Source of the DNA: Niastella populi
GTDB lineage: Bacteria; Bacteroidota; Bacteroidia; Chitinophagales; Chitinophagaceae
Assembly (NCBI RefSeq): GCF_002078015.1
Contig: NZ_LWBP01000210.1
Span: 124,001-188,000 of the forward strand
Length of the DNA: 64,000 nt
Reading direction: 5' to 3'
Below, piece after piece: positions 52,195 to 61,975 of the stretch. Numbering within the stretch: position 1 is the first letter of the stretch; the number at the start of each line of letters is the position of its first letter. The translations under genes were made by a program, and so were the position numbers. Below the pieces are notes generated by a model that saw only the letters and a program-made list of their open reading frames with translations, searched no databases and was not told the origin of the DNA.

Positions 52195-53574
52195 TTAGAA
52201 TTTTGCCGTAGGCACGATGATCACAAATTCGGTGCCCTGGCCGGGGGTGGAACTTACCGAAATGCTGCCCTTATGCAGTTTGACTATGCGGTTGGCCAGT
52301 GACAGCCCCAGGCCAAAGCCTGACTGCTGACTGGTATTATTTACCCGGTAAAAGGGTTGAAAGATATATTTCAATTCTTCCTCAGGAATACCCATGCCCT
52401 GGTCGCTGATGGTAATGGAAATTGTATCGGACGCTGCCTTCAGTTTAATGACGGCCTTGTGATCGTTGGAATATTTGCAGGCGTTGGAAACGATATTTTT
52501 AATGGCGGTAAATAAGAGTTCTGCATTGCCGAACACGATCAGTTTTTGTTCTTCGGCGGGCATATCGTCGAACGACAAAACTACCAGGTAGTCGGGATTG
52601 CTTTTTTTGATCTCGGCGGGAAGGCTCATCAGTATTTCATCCATTCGTACCGGTAAGATATTCAGCCCGCCCGGGTCGCCCGAAGCCTGTGCAAATTCCA
52701 GCAGGGTTTGTGTTAGTTTGCTTAAATGACGTACATCCTGGTACACCGATTCCATTACAACCCGGTATTGCCCGGCTTCCCGGTTCTTTTGCAGCGATAC
52801 TTCCAGCTGGCTCGAGATGGCAGTTAACGGGGTAGATAGTTCGTGCGAGGCATTGGACACAAAACGGCGCTGGGTTTCAAAGCTGTCCTGCAACCGGCCC
52901 AGCAGGCGGTTGAGGGTTTCCGACAGGTAATGCCATTCGTCCTTTACATCGCCGGTGCTTATCCGGCCCGAGAGATTATGGGCGGAAATATCATTGATAT
53001 CATCGGCTATTTTGCGCACAGGCCGCATCAGGCGGTCGGAAAAGAAATAACCGCCCAGAAACGTAATGATGATGCCTGATAAAAAACTGAACCACAAGAT
53101 ATTTCGCAGCTGCCTGATCTTGGTTTTGCCATCCTCGTCGTAAGCTGCTGTAATGGCCACGATCCGCGACTGGGGGGTCACGTAGTGATACGCTACTGCT
53201 TCTTTACGGCCGATGTTGAAAAAGATGGCCCCTTTTACCCGGGCATCGTCGAGAATGGGGGTATCGATCCTGACGGTATCAACCGGTGCGTCGCTGTAAC
53301 TATAGATCTTTTTGTTGAGGTAATCATAGGCCTGAAAGGTTTTGTCTTTCATTGCCAGCATAGTGGAGGAATCAATTTTACGAATGAGGTCCTGGTCAAA
53401 AACCTGCGACTGCCCCAGCAGGCGGGCGAGGGTAATGGCCCGGTTCTGCAAACGCGTGCGGATGTTTTGCTGCCGTTGCGAATAGGAAAAGTACCAGACG
53501 GTTGCGCATACCATGGCCAGGATAAAAAATACAATCAGACAGAACAATAATGTTATGCGCAGTTTAACGGGCAT
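52195..53574 (-). CDS. HAMP-containing sensor histidine kinase
   Basis: 459 residues, class OmpR/EnvZ. Two membrane helices (about 8-27 and 155-178) surround a periplasmic sensing loop. A HAMP domain is followed by HisKA with RRFVSNASHELSTPLTAI (H244), and an ATPase domain with IVSNACKYSNDHKAV, ITISDQGMGIPEEELKYIFQPFYR and SGFGLGLSLANRIVKLH. The start codon overlaps the response-regulator stop, so the two are coupled. Confidence 0.94.
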   Translation of the reverse strand: MPVKLRITLLFCLIVFFILAMVCATVWYFSYSQRQQNIRTRLQNRAITLARLLGQSQVFDQDLIRKIDSSTMLAMKDKTFQAYDYLNKKIYSYSDAPVDTVRIDTPILDDARVKGAIFFNIGRKEAVAYHYVTPQSRIVAITAAYDEDGKTKIRQLRNILWFSFLSGIIITFLGGYFFSDRLMRPVRKIADDINDISAHNLSGRISTGDVKDEWHYLSETLNRLLGRLQDSFETQRRFVSNASHELSTPLTAISSQLEVSLQKNREAGQYRVVMESVYQDVRHLSKLTQTLLEFAQASGDPGGLNILPVRMDEILMSLPAEIKKSNPDYLVVLSFDDMPAEEQKLIVFGNAELLFTAIKNIVSNACKYSNDHKAVIKLKAASDTISITISDQGMGIPEEELKYIFQPFYRVNNTSQQSGFGLGLSLANRIVKLHKGSISVSSTPGQGTEFVIIVPTAKF

Positions 53575-54269
53575 CAGCGATCGTTTTCCTTTAAAATATA
53601 ACCCATGCCAACATGTGTTTGTATCAGCTTTTGTTCGTAGGGTTTGTCGATTTTATTACGCAGATAGCTTATATATACGTCGATGATATTGGTGTTGGTA
53701 TCGAAATCGATATCCCACACGTTTACCGCAATGGCTGCCCTCGACACTACTTTGTTCTTGTTACGCAGCAGGTATTCCAGCAACTGAAATTCTTTAGCGG
53801 TTAAACTTATTACATCTTCTCCCCGCTTTACTTCTTTACTGTCGAGGTTCATGGTAAGGTCGGCCGCTTTAAGTAAGTTGCCAACCGGTACCTGCTGGTT
53901 CATAGTGCGTTTGAGCAGTACCCTTATTTTAACCAGCAGTTCCCTGAACTCGAATGGTTTTACAATATAATCGTCGGCGCCGGCGTCATATCCTTCTATC
54001 TTATCGTTCAGGGTGCTTAACGAGGTAAGCATAATGATAGGTATATGGGTATTGCGGGCCCTGATGATCTTCGTGAGCTCGTAGCCATTGAGGCCCGGCA
54101 GGTTTATATCAAGGATCACCAGGTTGAAATCGTGAGCGAAGAACAGCCGTTCGCCTATTTTACCATCATAGGCCACTTCAACATAATAGCCGTTCTCGGT
54201 AAGCCCCACATTTAACGTGTCGGCAATCTTTTGTTCGTCTTCAATGATCAGGATCTTCGTTTCTTCCAT
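53574..54269 (-). CDS. OmpR/PhoB-family response regulator
   Basis: 231 residues. Receiver with IIEDEQKIAD, D54 in LVILDINLPGLNGYEL, T at IIMLTSLS and K in DYIVKPFEFREL; a winged-helix output domain (about 130-231) ends DTNTNIIDVYISYLRNKIDKPYEQKLIQTHVGMGYIL. It is the first gene of the pair with the HAMP kinase. The divergent TPR gene at 54507 shares its 237-base upstream region and may be a target. Confidence 0.94.
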   Translation of the reverse strand: MEETKILIIEDEQKIADTLNVGLTENGYYVEVAYDGKIGERLFFAHDFNLVILDINLPGLNGYELTKIIRARNTHIPIIMLTSLSTLNDKIEGYDAGADDYIVKPFEFRELLVKIRVLLKRTMNQQVPVGNLLKAADLTMNLDSKEVKRGEDVISLTAKEFQLLEYLLRNKNKVVSRAAIAVNVWDIDFDTNTNIIDVYISYLRNKIDKPYEQKLIQTHVGMGYILKENDR

Positions 54270-54506
54270 ATACTTTTATTACGGTGTACTGGTACACGCA
54301 AATTGCAATAACAATAAGAACTGAATCGATGTTATAAGCGCTAAGTTACAATTTCAATTGCTATCCTTAAAAAATAGCAAAATACCGCCCGGCCAATGCG
54401 CCCGCCCCGGTTATCAGGGCTTCTAATGGACTTCTAATTCTGATTTAACAAGTGCCTAATTCCTGTAAAATAAGTTTGACAACCCTAATTTAAAAGTTGT
54501 AAAGAT

Positions 54507-56150
54507 ATGCTGATGAAAAAAGGACCAGTCACACTACTCTGCGCTATGATCTCGCTTGGCGCCTCCGCACAAACCGTGCAGGACGCAAAAAAAATGATCT
54601 ATTACGAACGCTATAAAGCGGCGTCGGAACAACTGCAACAAATTGTAAAAACAGAACCTGCCAATGCAGAGGCCTGGTACCTGCTTACAAAAGCAAATTT
54701 GCAGTCAGACAATCCCGCTTCCACAAAAGATATTCTATTGCAAGCCGTACCCGATGTTAAAGATGAACCTTTTTACCAGGTTGCTTACGGAAGTGTATTG
54801 TTGCACAACGGGAACAAAGACAGCGCCCGCTTCTATTTCGACAAAGCGCTGGATAAAACCCGCAATAAAAATCCCGATATCCTGTCGGCGGTAGCCAATG
54901 CGCATATCGACGCCAAAACCGGCGATGCGGCATATGCCGTTCAGCTGCTCGACAGGGCCATCGACCGCGACAAAAAAGAAGCCGCCCTGTATGTAATGAT
55001 GGGCGATGCCAATCGCAAACTGGGCAATGGCTCCGAAGCATACAAAATGTATACTGCAGCGCTGGGTAGAGACAAAGACCATGCTGCTGCCATGTACCGC
55101 ATCGGGAAGATCTTCGTGTCGCAGAAGAACCCCGAAATGTACCTGAAGCATTTTAACGAGGCGCTGGCCGCAGATAGCAGTTATGCACCCGCCCTTTATG
55201 AATTGTATTATCATTATTATTTCACCGAGCCGCAAAAAGCGATGCAGTATTTTCAGCAATACGTTGCCAAAAGCGATAATAAGAAGGATAATGATGTACT
55301 TTACACCGATCTGTTGTACCTGAACAAACAATACCAGGAGGCCATTGCCAAAGCACAGCAGTTGATGGCCAAAAATAATGGCGACTCTATGCCCCGCCTT
55401 CATAAATTGATGGCTTATAGTTACCTCGGCCTTAAAGATTCAGCCAACGCCATGGCTAGTATGAACAAGTATTTTGCCAAAGAGGTAGACAGCAATTTTG
55501 TTGCAAAGGATTTTGAGATCATGGCCGATCTGTATGCAGGTATAGAAGGTAAAGAAGATTCTGCGATCGTTTATTATCAGAAAACGGCAGATAAAATAAA
55601 AGACAAACCTGAAAGATTTCAATTGTACAGGAAACTGGCCGACCTGCACAAAGACAAAAAAGATTACGTGAACCAGGCACATTGGCTGGGTATGTATTAC
55701 CAGGATAATCCAAAGGCCACCAACATCGATCTGTTCAACTGGGGAATAGCCCATTTCAAAGGTGAATCATATGTACAGGCCGATACGGTATTTGGTACCT
55801 ATATTCAAAAATATCCCGATCAGGCTTTTGGTTACTACTGGCGTGCCCGTACAAATTCCCTCATGGATTCAACCATGGAAAAAGGCGCGGCCATTCCCTG
55901 GTACAACCAGCTCATCACCCTTATTGAAAAAGACACCGCCAATAAAACCAATAAGAAGTGGCTGATAGAAGCATATGGTTACCTCGCAGCTTATGAAACC
56001 AACCAGGTAAAAGATTATAAAACGGCTACCGAGAATTTGAAGAAGATCCTGGTTATTGACCCCGATAATAAAGATGCACAACAATATATTTCAATACTTG
56101 AAAAGAAGTTAACAGCTGATAGCAAACCGGGATCGGATCCCGGCAAATAA
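54507..56150 (+). CDS. Exported TPR-repeat protein
   Basis: 547 residues; ATG 54507 or 54513, with signal peptide MKKGPVTLLCAMISLGASAQ. The rest is helical with repeated TPR patterns: AWYLLTKANLQSDNPASTKDILLQAVP, ALYVMMGDANRKLGNGSEAYKMYTAALGRDKDHAAAMYRIGKIF, APALYELYYHYYFTEPQKAMQYFQQYV and FGYYWRARTNSLMDSTMEKGAAIPWYNQLI. A periplasmic scaffold for protein-protein contact is likely. It is not a SusD homologue as far as I can see. Confidence 0.85.
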   Translation: MLMKKGPVTLLCAMISLGASAQTVQDAKKMIYYERYKAASEQLQQIVKTEPANAEAWYLLTKANLQSDNPASTKDILLQAVPDVKDEPFYQVAYGSVLLHNGNKDSARFYFDKALDKTRNKNPDILSAVANAHIDAKTGDAAYAVQLLDRAIDRDKKEAALYVMMGDANRKLGNGSEAYKMYTAALGRDKDHAAAMYRIGKIFVSQKNPEMYLKHFNEALAADSSYAPALYELYYHYYFTEPQKAMQYFQQYVAKSDNKKDNDVLYTDLLYLNKQYQEAIAKAQQLMAKNNGDSMPRLHKLMAYSYLGLKDSANAMASMNKYFAKEVDSNFVAKDFEIMADLYAGIEGKEDSAIVYYQKTADKIKDKPERFQLYRKLADLHKDKKDYVNQAHWLGMYYQDNPKATNIDLFNWGIAHFKGESYVQADTVFGTYIQKYPDQAFGYYWRARTNSLMDSTMEKGAAIPWYNQLITLIEKDTANKTNKKWLIEAYGYLAAYETNQVKDYKTATENLKKILVIDPDNKDAQQYISILEKKLTADSKPGSDPGK

Positions 56151-56205
56151 TAGGGCATGAAGATTAGTAACTCCAGTCACAATGCTCTTTTTCTACAGGT
56201 CATAG

Positions 56206-56243
56206 GTGGGTTATCCTTTCAAGGATAACTCACCGTTTTTTTT
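56206..56243 (+). terminator. Terminator of the TPR gene
   Basis: GTGGGTTATCCTT (56206-56218) pairs with AAGGATAACTCAC (56221-56233) with one G-U pair, followed by a run of eight T. Confidence 0.9.
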
Positions 56244-56928
56244 ATAAGGAGGCTATGTCGGCTTCGTACACAATTGTCGCTTTTATACATTACCTGATCA
56301 GGATTATCAATAGCTGTATTAAAGCCGTTTACCGATGAAATTGAAGGGTAGAAGCGATGAATGGCTAAACGCCTTCAACAAAAACAATTAATTTTTTTTT
56401 ATTATTAGTGTCGAAAAATTTTTTATTTGAAAAATTATTTTACTTTTGACTACCCAATTACCTTAGTTCTTCCTTAAGCTTTGATTATTAAACCTGCATT
56501 TCCTGCCTTATCAGTTCTAAGCCATTCAGTAAGATACACTACAAGATTCCCCCGGTTTATACATTTTGTAATTACACACCCGCCCTAATTCGTATACCAG
56601 GTTTTTTATTTTAACTGCAATTGAACATTGCAGCAGGCGCCTTACAGGCCAATACAATCTTAATATAATTCCAATTACTTAAACCGGTGCTGACAGGGCA
56701 TTGCCTGCTGCTGGCAAAACCGAGCGATCTTATTATACCATGAAAAACCCATGATAACGCCAATATATAGTAGCCCGTGTATCCTGTACTGGTTAAGGTC
56801 AGCTTTATTTCTGGTTAGTCTGAACGTTTTGTTAGCGGTGGACGAATGCCTTATCTGTAGCCATCACTAATTAAATGGCTACTTTGAACCACAAGCTGAA
56901 CTTATAATATGAAAAACCAAAGGTGACC

Positions 56929-56964
56929 CCTCCACATCGGGGTCACCTTTTTTTGGGCCTCCCC
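56929..56964. terminator. Terminator of the pectate lyase gene
   Basis: AAAGGTGACCCC (56929-56940), loop, then GGGGTCACCTTT (56949-56960), perfect 12-bp stem. It is about 60 bases downstream of the minus-strand gene end at 57020 and can act in both directions. Confidence 0.85.
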
Positions 56965-57019
56965 CTGACATCCTCCGTGGAGGGGGACAAAAAATGATAT
57001 ACTTAATTGGCGGTATAAC

Positions 57020-60000
57020 CTATCGCTGAATGATCAACTGTTTAACACGTACTTCAGCAGCAGTAACCAGCTTTACAAAATATACACCGCTGCCGAGCTG
57101 GCTGGTGTTCACCGGGTAGCTGACTAATTGATTGGCCGCTGTTTCGCCGGTACTTACCACCTGCACCAGGCGGCCTTGCGTATTGTACAACTCGATGCGG
57201 TACTTACCCGGTTTGTTCAGCGTGAACGCAATGGTGCATCGGTTGCCGGCCGGTGTTGGGTAAATAATGAATTTTTGTTGCGCATCGATGATGGCCTGCG
57301 GCTGAGGGTCGTTGGTTGCGGTGCGTGCATTGCCTGCACTGTTTGTTGCGCAATGGCCCAACTGGCCGCCGATCAATTGCAGAACGGGTACTGCCAGTTT
57401 GTTTACGCAAAGCTCATAGCCACGATAACATACGGTTACCTTTTGTTCCCTGCCGCCGCAGCGCACATCTTTTACATGCAGGTTTACCGAAGCGGTGGCG
57501 GTGCAGCCATACGCATTTGTCGCTTTTGCCGTATAGCTGTATTCTCCGGCCCCGGTTGGGGTAAATACCGGGTTGGCAATGGTAGAATCGCTCAGGGCTG
57601 TAGCCGGCGTCCACCTGAATTGTGCAGGCGTTGCATTGGTAGCGGTCAATCTCAATTGCTGGCCGCCATAACCGAGGTAAATGGTATTGAGATCGGCGCC
57701 GGTATATACCGGGCTCATACGGTTAACCTTGATGGCCGGCGCGGGTATAGAACCGGTAACGGTGACAATGGCGCTGGCCGATGCGCGGTTATTGTTTGAG
57801 TCGATCACTGTTAACTGAACTTCGTTCTCTCCAATATCAGTACAGGTAAAGGTGTCTTTATCTACAAGCAACTGTTGAATGCCGTATCGATCGGCCGATC
57901 CATTGTCGAGATCGCCGGCGGCGATGCTGGCCATACCATTAACCAAAGTAACGGAAACGTTTTTGGTGATAACCGTTGGCGGTACGGTATCTGTAATGTT
58001 GAACTTCCAGGTAGTGCCGGTTGCTGTTTCGCCATCACGAACCGCATCAACACGCCAGAAGTAATTGCCGGGCGTGTTGGCATTGATAATTGTGTAGGAA
58101 GGAGCTGTAATGCCCGTTGCCAGTTCCTGCAAGCTGTCGGGTGATGCGCCCACATATACATTATAGGTCTGCGCTGTTCCTTTCCAGCCCAAATTCACGG
58201 TGCCATAGGCTACGCTGTCGCCATTGGCCGGCTGCGGATCGGTTACTGCCGTTATCAATGGATTGCCATTGTATAGTGAAGCGATCTCTGCAGGCGTCAA
58301 TGCGTAGTTGTACAAACGCACATCGTCCATAATATCGTGAAAGGGCTTATTCTCGGGTGAATTGCCTATCAATAAAGGAGCGGCTTTACCTATGGTGCCG
58401 CTGGTTGAATAGGTTTTTGAACCGGCGGGAACGCCATTGATATATAACCTGATCTGCCGGGCGGCGGTATCTTTGACGGCAACTACATGTGAGAAGTTGT
58501 TGTTGAAGATATTAAATGCAGTGGCTCTTTTCAGGCTAACGCCTATGTCGCTTTTGGCCGATGCATCATCGATGGCAAATGTAAGCGTGCTATCTTTCAG
58601 TTGAATGCCATACCATTTTCCGCCGGGATCGGTGAACTGTCCTTTATGGATCAGGTAACAATCTTTTCCTGAACTATAATTGCTGTTACCGCTGGTGAGC
58701 TTTACCCATAGTGAAACGGTGAACGAATTGGCATCGAACAACAGGTGTTCGGCATGCGCCACATTCACCGCACTGCCTGCTACCGGGTTAAGGTATTGCA
58801 ACCCGTTACCCGATTTACCGGGGGTAAATGTTGCTTCAGGCATATTTACGATGTTACCGTTATGATGATAGTTGCTGTTGTCGGCAACGATGGTGCCGCT
58901 GGTTTCATCGAATTTCCAGTGGCCCGTCATGCCTTTGGGCGATATCGCCCTGAACCACCAGGTAGCGCCCTGCGTAATTCCGGCATCGCCTTCAGCATCT
59001 ACCCGCCAGTAATAGTTTGTTTTTGCGGCAAGATCATGGACTGTAAAGCCGGGGTTGCTCAGCGGCACATCTGCAACAAATGCAAGGTTGCCCGGATCGG
59101 CGCCGGTATATAGTTTGTACTTATTGGTTTTCAAACCGCCTTTCCAGGTAATGCGCAGGCTGTCGCCATACCCTTCCAGTGCGGCGCCATTGGCAATGGA
59201 TGGACTGTAGGGTTGCAATGGCAGCGGGCTGGTGTGGTACAGGCCCAGCACTTCATCGGCGCTGAGCGCATAGTTATAGATCTTCAGCTCATCGAGCATG
59301 CCTTTATAGGGAGCGGGTCTGTTGGCAGTAGATAAAAATTCAAGCGCGCCAATGTTCCCTATAATAAGATCGCTGGCCTCTCCAATGCCGGCATTGGCTT
59401 TTGAAATAGTAGTTTCCTTCACCAGTGCGCCGTTCATGTACAACCGCAATCTTTTGGCCGCGGTATCGCGGATAGTGGTCACATGCACCCAGTTACCGGT
59501 AAAGAAAGGCGTACCATCGGCCTGCAGTTCGTCTTTACCGCCGCCATTGGCGTCGTTATCGTCGTCGATGGCAAACCGAAGTTGTTTGTTTTTGAATTCT
59601 ATGTCGAATCGTTTACCGGTTGCGCCGGTTGCGGCATTGCGCGTTATGGAACCCTTGCACAACAGGTAAGCGCTGGTTGAGTTGTCGGATGGCAACAATG
59701 CAGCATCGGCCTTCATCCAGAACGATAACGAGAAAGAACCTTTGTCGAGGTACAGGTGGTCCTGGTGCGGAACATTCACCACGTAAATATCGGCATCGGC
59801 GGTTGAGAAATCAAGCGCATTATTTATTTTGCCGGCTACCCGTATGTTTTGGTTATCGTCGTCAAGGCCCAGCACGCCATGAGCCTGGTAAAGCGATGAA
59901 TCGGTTACCTCGCGGCCTTCCGTTTCATCGAAGCTCCAGTGGCCCACCAAACCCAATGGAAAGTTTTTGGTGGTCCTGAACTGCCAAAGCGTTCCCTGTG

Positions 60001-61975
60001 TAGTGCCTTTGGCGTTGGTAGCATCGATGCGCCAGTAATAAGTTACAAAATCGGTGACGCCGGTAACACTGTACGAGGCATTGGCTGTGTAAGGGAGCGC
60101 TGCTTTTTTTACCAGGTTGCCGGTATCGGTACCGAAGTAAATGGCGTAAGTGGCAGTATTGCTGCTGCCGGTCCATTTTAAGGTAACCGCGTCGGCGGTT
60201 ATTTCTACATATTGATTGCCGTTTGAGGGAACCGGCGCCGAGGCTGCTGCCGGGGCAGAGGGGAGCGGCGGCGTTTTTGTCGTAACCGGTGCGCTGTAAG
60301 AAGAAACACCCGCTGCATTCGCTGCCTTTAGCCGGTAATAATAAGTTGTATTGGGGTTAACACCGGTGCTGTCGCTGTAACTCGTTGCATTGGCTGGGGG
60401 CTGTGCAATCGCGGTATAGTTCACCCCGTCGGCCGAGCGTTCCAGTACAAAATGATCTTCATTGTTTGCATTGTCGGCCCATTGTATAACTACTTTGCTG
60501 TAAGGCGCAGGCAATTCAAAAGTGGAAGCGGTTAAGGTTACATTGGTGGGCGGTTTTATAAAATCCGCGGGTGGGGTAGCGGTAAGCGTATTGATGTATA
60601 CTTCAATGTTCAGGTATTGCGGGTAGGTTGCATTATACGCTACTGCGTCCTGTGCATTATTCCGGTTCAAACCATGCGCATCTTCCCAGCTGTCGGGCAT
60701 ACCATCGTTGTCTGAATCTAACGGCGCCGGAGCATTGAAAACGGTTCCAACCCCGCCATTGGTAAATGGCAGGTCACTCTCGCGATATACATAATACCCT
60801 TTTGTGCCGCGCGAGCGAACTTCTTCGGCCAGCAATGAATCTACCTGGTCGCGGCGCGGATAACTTGCACCCACGCTGTCGATCACCCATGCATAAGCCT
60901 GCGCTGCGGTGAATGCGGGATTGGCCTGCGGGTAAGGGAAGGGTTGCGTTTTAAAACCATCGGGTGCAATGCCGGGATAACCAATGGTATCGTAAGGAAC
61001 CGGCGCGCCATCGGAAATACCATTCTGGTTATTATCGAAGTAGTTACCTGAACCGTACAGGTAAAAGGTGCCGGTACCACGGGAGAACGGTGTTGTTTTG
61101 GTGGGTGGCGTCAGTGGCCCGCCCATGAAATAGTTGTTGATGATATTCACTTCCGAAACACCGGAAGAGCCGCCCATGATGTAGGCGTCGGCCGACCAGC
61201 CATAGTTGAGGTTATCGCCAAGGCGATTGCCGTTACCCCAGTCGTACACCACGTTGTTTACAAATTCATTTACCCCTTTTACTTTCGGGTTACGCGTTTT
61301 GTTACTGATGTACAGGTTCCTGATCAAACTTACTTTACCACCATCAGGCGTTTGTATCAACCCGCCTGCTGAGTGGTTTTCGCGGTGTAAGCCCTGAGCA
61401 ATAATGGAATTTTGAATGGTGATGCTGTCGGGCGCGGTGCCTTTGTTGTCCCAGTTAATAGAGAACACTTCATCCATGCCCCAGCTGAACGACATATGAT
61501 CGAAGATGATGTTGGCGCCATTGGCTAAACCTGAAGCGTCTTTGCCACTGTTACCGGTAGCGCCCAGCCTGATGCGCAAAAAACGACAGATCGTATTGTT
61601 GGCGCCGGTGAAGGTTACCCGTTTGTTGAACAGTACAATGCCATCACCCGGCGCTGTTTGTCCGGCAATGGTAACATTCGGTGCAACAAGAACATCGGAG
61701 GCGAGGTGTATGATTCCGCCAACGGCAAAAACCACAAAACGGCCGGGTGTGCTAACGGCTTCCCGAAAGGAACCGGCACCGCTGTCGTTCAAATTGGTAA
61801 CTACATATACCGATGGTGATGCAATGCCTCTTGCCCCTTTGGCAAAGCGCCCGAAACCGGTAGCGCCGGGAAAAGCAAGTGTTTGAGCATGGGAAACAGT
61901 AAATGAATGGGTAAAAAGGAAAAGAAGAACCGCAAAGGCAATGGCTTTGCGATAACGTGAAGCAAAATTTCGCAT
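57020..61975 (-). CDS. Pectate lyase with Fn3, LamG and T9SS modules
   Basis: 1651 residues, exported by signal peptide (1-30). The lyase domain (about 33-460) starts LAFPGATGFGRFAKGARGIASPSVYVVTNLNDSGAGSFREAVS and has the parallel beta-helix pattern VTIAGQTAPGDGIVL, NIIFDHMSFSWGMDEVFSI and NNVVYDWGNGNRLGDNL of the PL1-like group. DSDNDGMPDSWEDAHGLN (about 418) is a calcium-loop type motif. Then an Fn3 domain (about 473-570), two LamG/Con A-like modules (about 675-890 and 1015-1235) each preceded by Fn3-like strands, further Ig-like parts, and a type IX sorting domain (IIYPTPAGNRCTIAF...VKQLIIQR). It should cut pectin or polygalacturonate outside the cell. No SusC/D is near. Confidence 0.9.
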   Translation of the reverse strand: MRNFASRYRKAIAFAVLLFLFTHSFTVSHAQTLAFPGATGFGRFAKGARGIASPSVYVVTNLNDSGAGSFREAVSTPGRFVVFAVGGIIHLASDVLVAPNVTIAGQTAPGDGIVLFNKRVTFTGANNTICRFLRIRLGATGNSGKDASGLANGANIIFDHMSFSWGMDEVFSINWDNKGTAPDSITIQNSIIAQGLHRENHSAGGLIQTPDGGKVSLIRNLYISNKTRNPKVKGVNEFVNNVVYDWGNGNRLGDNLNYGWSADAYIMGGSSGVSEVNIINNYFMGGPLTPPTKTTPFSRGTGTFYLYGSGNYFDNNQNGISDGAPVPYDTIGYPGIAPDGFKTQPFPYPQANPAFTAAQAYAWVIDSVGASYPRRDQVDSLLAEEVRSRGTKGYYVYRESDLPFTNGGVGTVFNAPAPLDSDNDGMPDSWEDAHGLNRNNAQDAVAYNATYPQYLNIEVYINTLTATPPADFIKPPTNVTLTASTFELPAPYSKVVIQWADNANNEDHFVLERSADGVNYTAIAQPPANATSYSDSTGVNPNTTYYYRLKAANAAGVSSYSAPVTTKTPPLPSAPAAASAPVPSNGNQYVEITADAVTLKWTGSSNTATYAIYFGTDTGNLVKKAALPYTANASYSVTGVTDFVTYYWRIDATNAKGTTQGTLWQFRTTKNFPLGLVGHWSFDETEGREVTDSSLYQAHGVLGLDDDNQNIRVAGKINNALDFSTADADIYVVNVPHQDHLYLDKGSFSLSFWMKADAALLPSDNSTSAYLLCKGSITRNAATGATGKRFDIEFKNKQLRFAIDDDNDANGGGKDELQADGTPFFTGNWVHVTTIRDTAAKRLRLYMNGALVKETTISKANAGIGEASDLIIGNIGALEFLSTANRPAPYKGMLDELKIYNYALSADEVLGLYHTSPLPLQPYSPSIANGAALEGYGDSLRITWKGGLKTNKYKLYTGADPGNLAFVADVPLSNPGFTVHDLAAKTNYYWRVDAEGDAGITQGATWWFRAISPKGMTGHWKFDETSGTIVADNSNYHHNGNIVNMPEATFTPGKSGNGLQYLNPVAGSAVNVAHAEHLLFDANSFTVSLWVKLTSGNSNYSSGKDCYLIHKGQFTDPGGKWYGIQLKDSTLTFAIDDASAKSDIGVSLKRATAFNIFNNNFSHVVAVKDTAARQIRLYINGVPAGSKTYSTSGTIGKAAPLLIGNSPENKPFHDIMDDVRLYNYALTPAEIASLYNGNPLITAVTDPQPANGDSVAYGTVNLGWKGTAQTYNVYVGASPDSLQELATGITAPSYTIINANTPGNYFWRVDAVRDGETATGTTWKFNITDTVPPTVITKNVSVTLVNGMASIAAGDLDNGSADRYGIQQLLVDKDTFTCTDIGENEVQLTVIDSNNNRASASAIVTVTGSIPAPAIKVNRMSPVYTGADLNTIYLGYGGQQLRLTATNATPAQFRWTPATALSDSTIANPVFTPTGAGEYSYTAKATNAYGCTATASVNLHVKDVRCGGREQKVTVCYRGYELCVNKLAVPVLQLIGGQLGHCATNSAGNARTATNDPQPQAIIDAQQKFIIYPTPAGNRCTIAFTLNKPGKYRIELYNTQGRLVQVVSTGETAANQLVSYPVNTSQLGSGVYFVKLVTAAEVRVKQLIIQR

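Larger units (their letters stand above)
56151..57019. other. 869-base spacer without a gene
   Basis: It lies between two convergent genes and contains three hairpins near its ends (two entered separately; a third, CCCCC/GGGGG, at about 56967-56990). The AT-rich middle, 56380-56460, has runs of T and A. No open frame with family motifs or good start is seen on either strand. Confidence 0.6.
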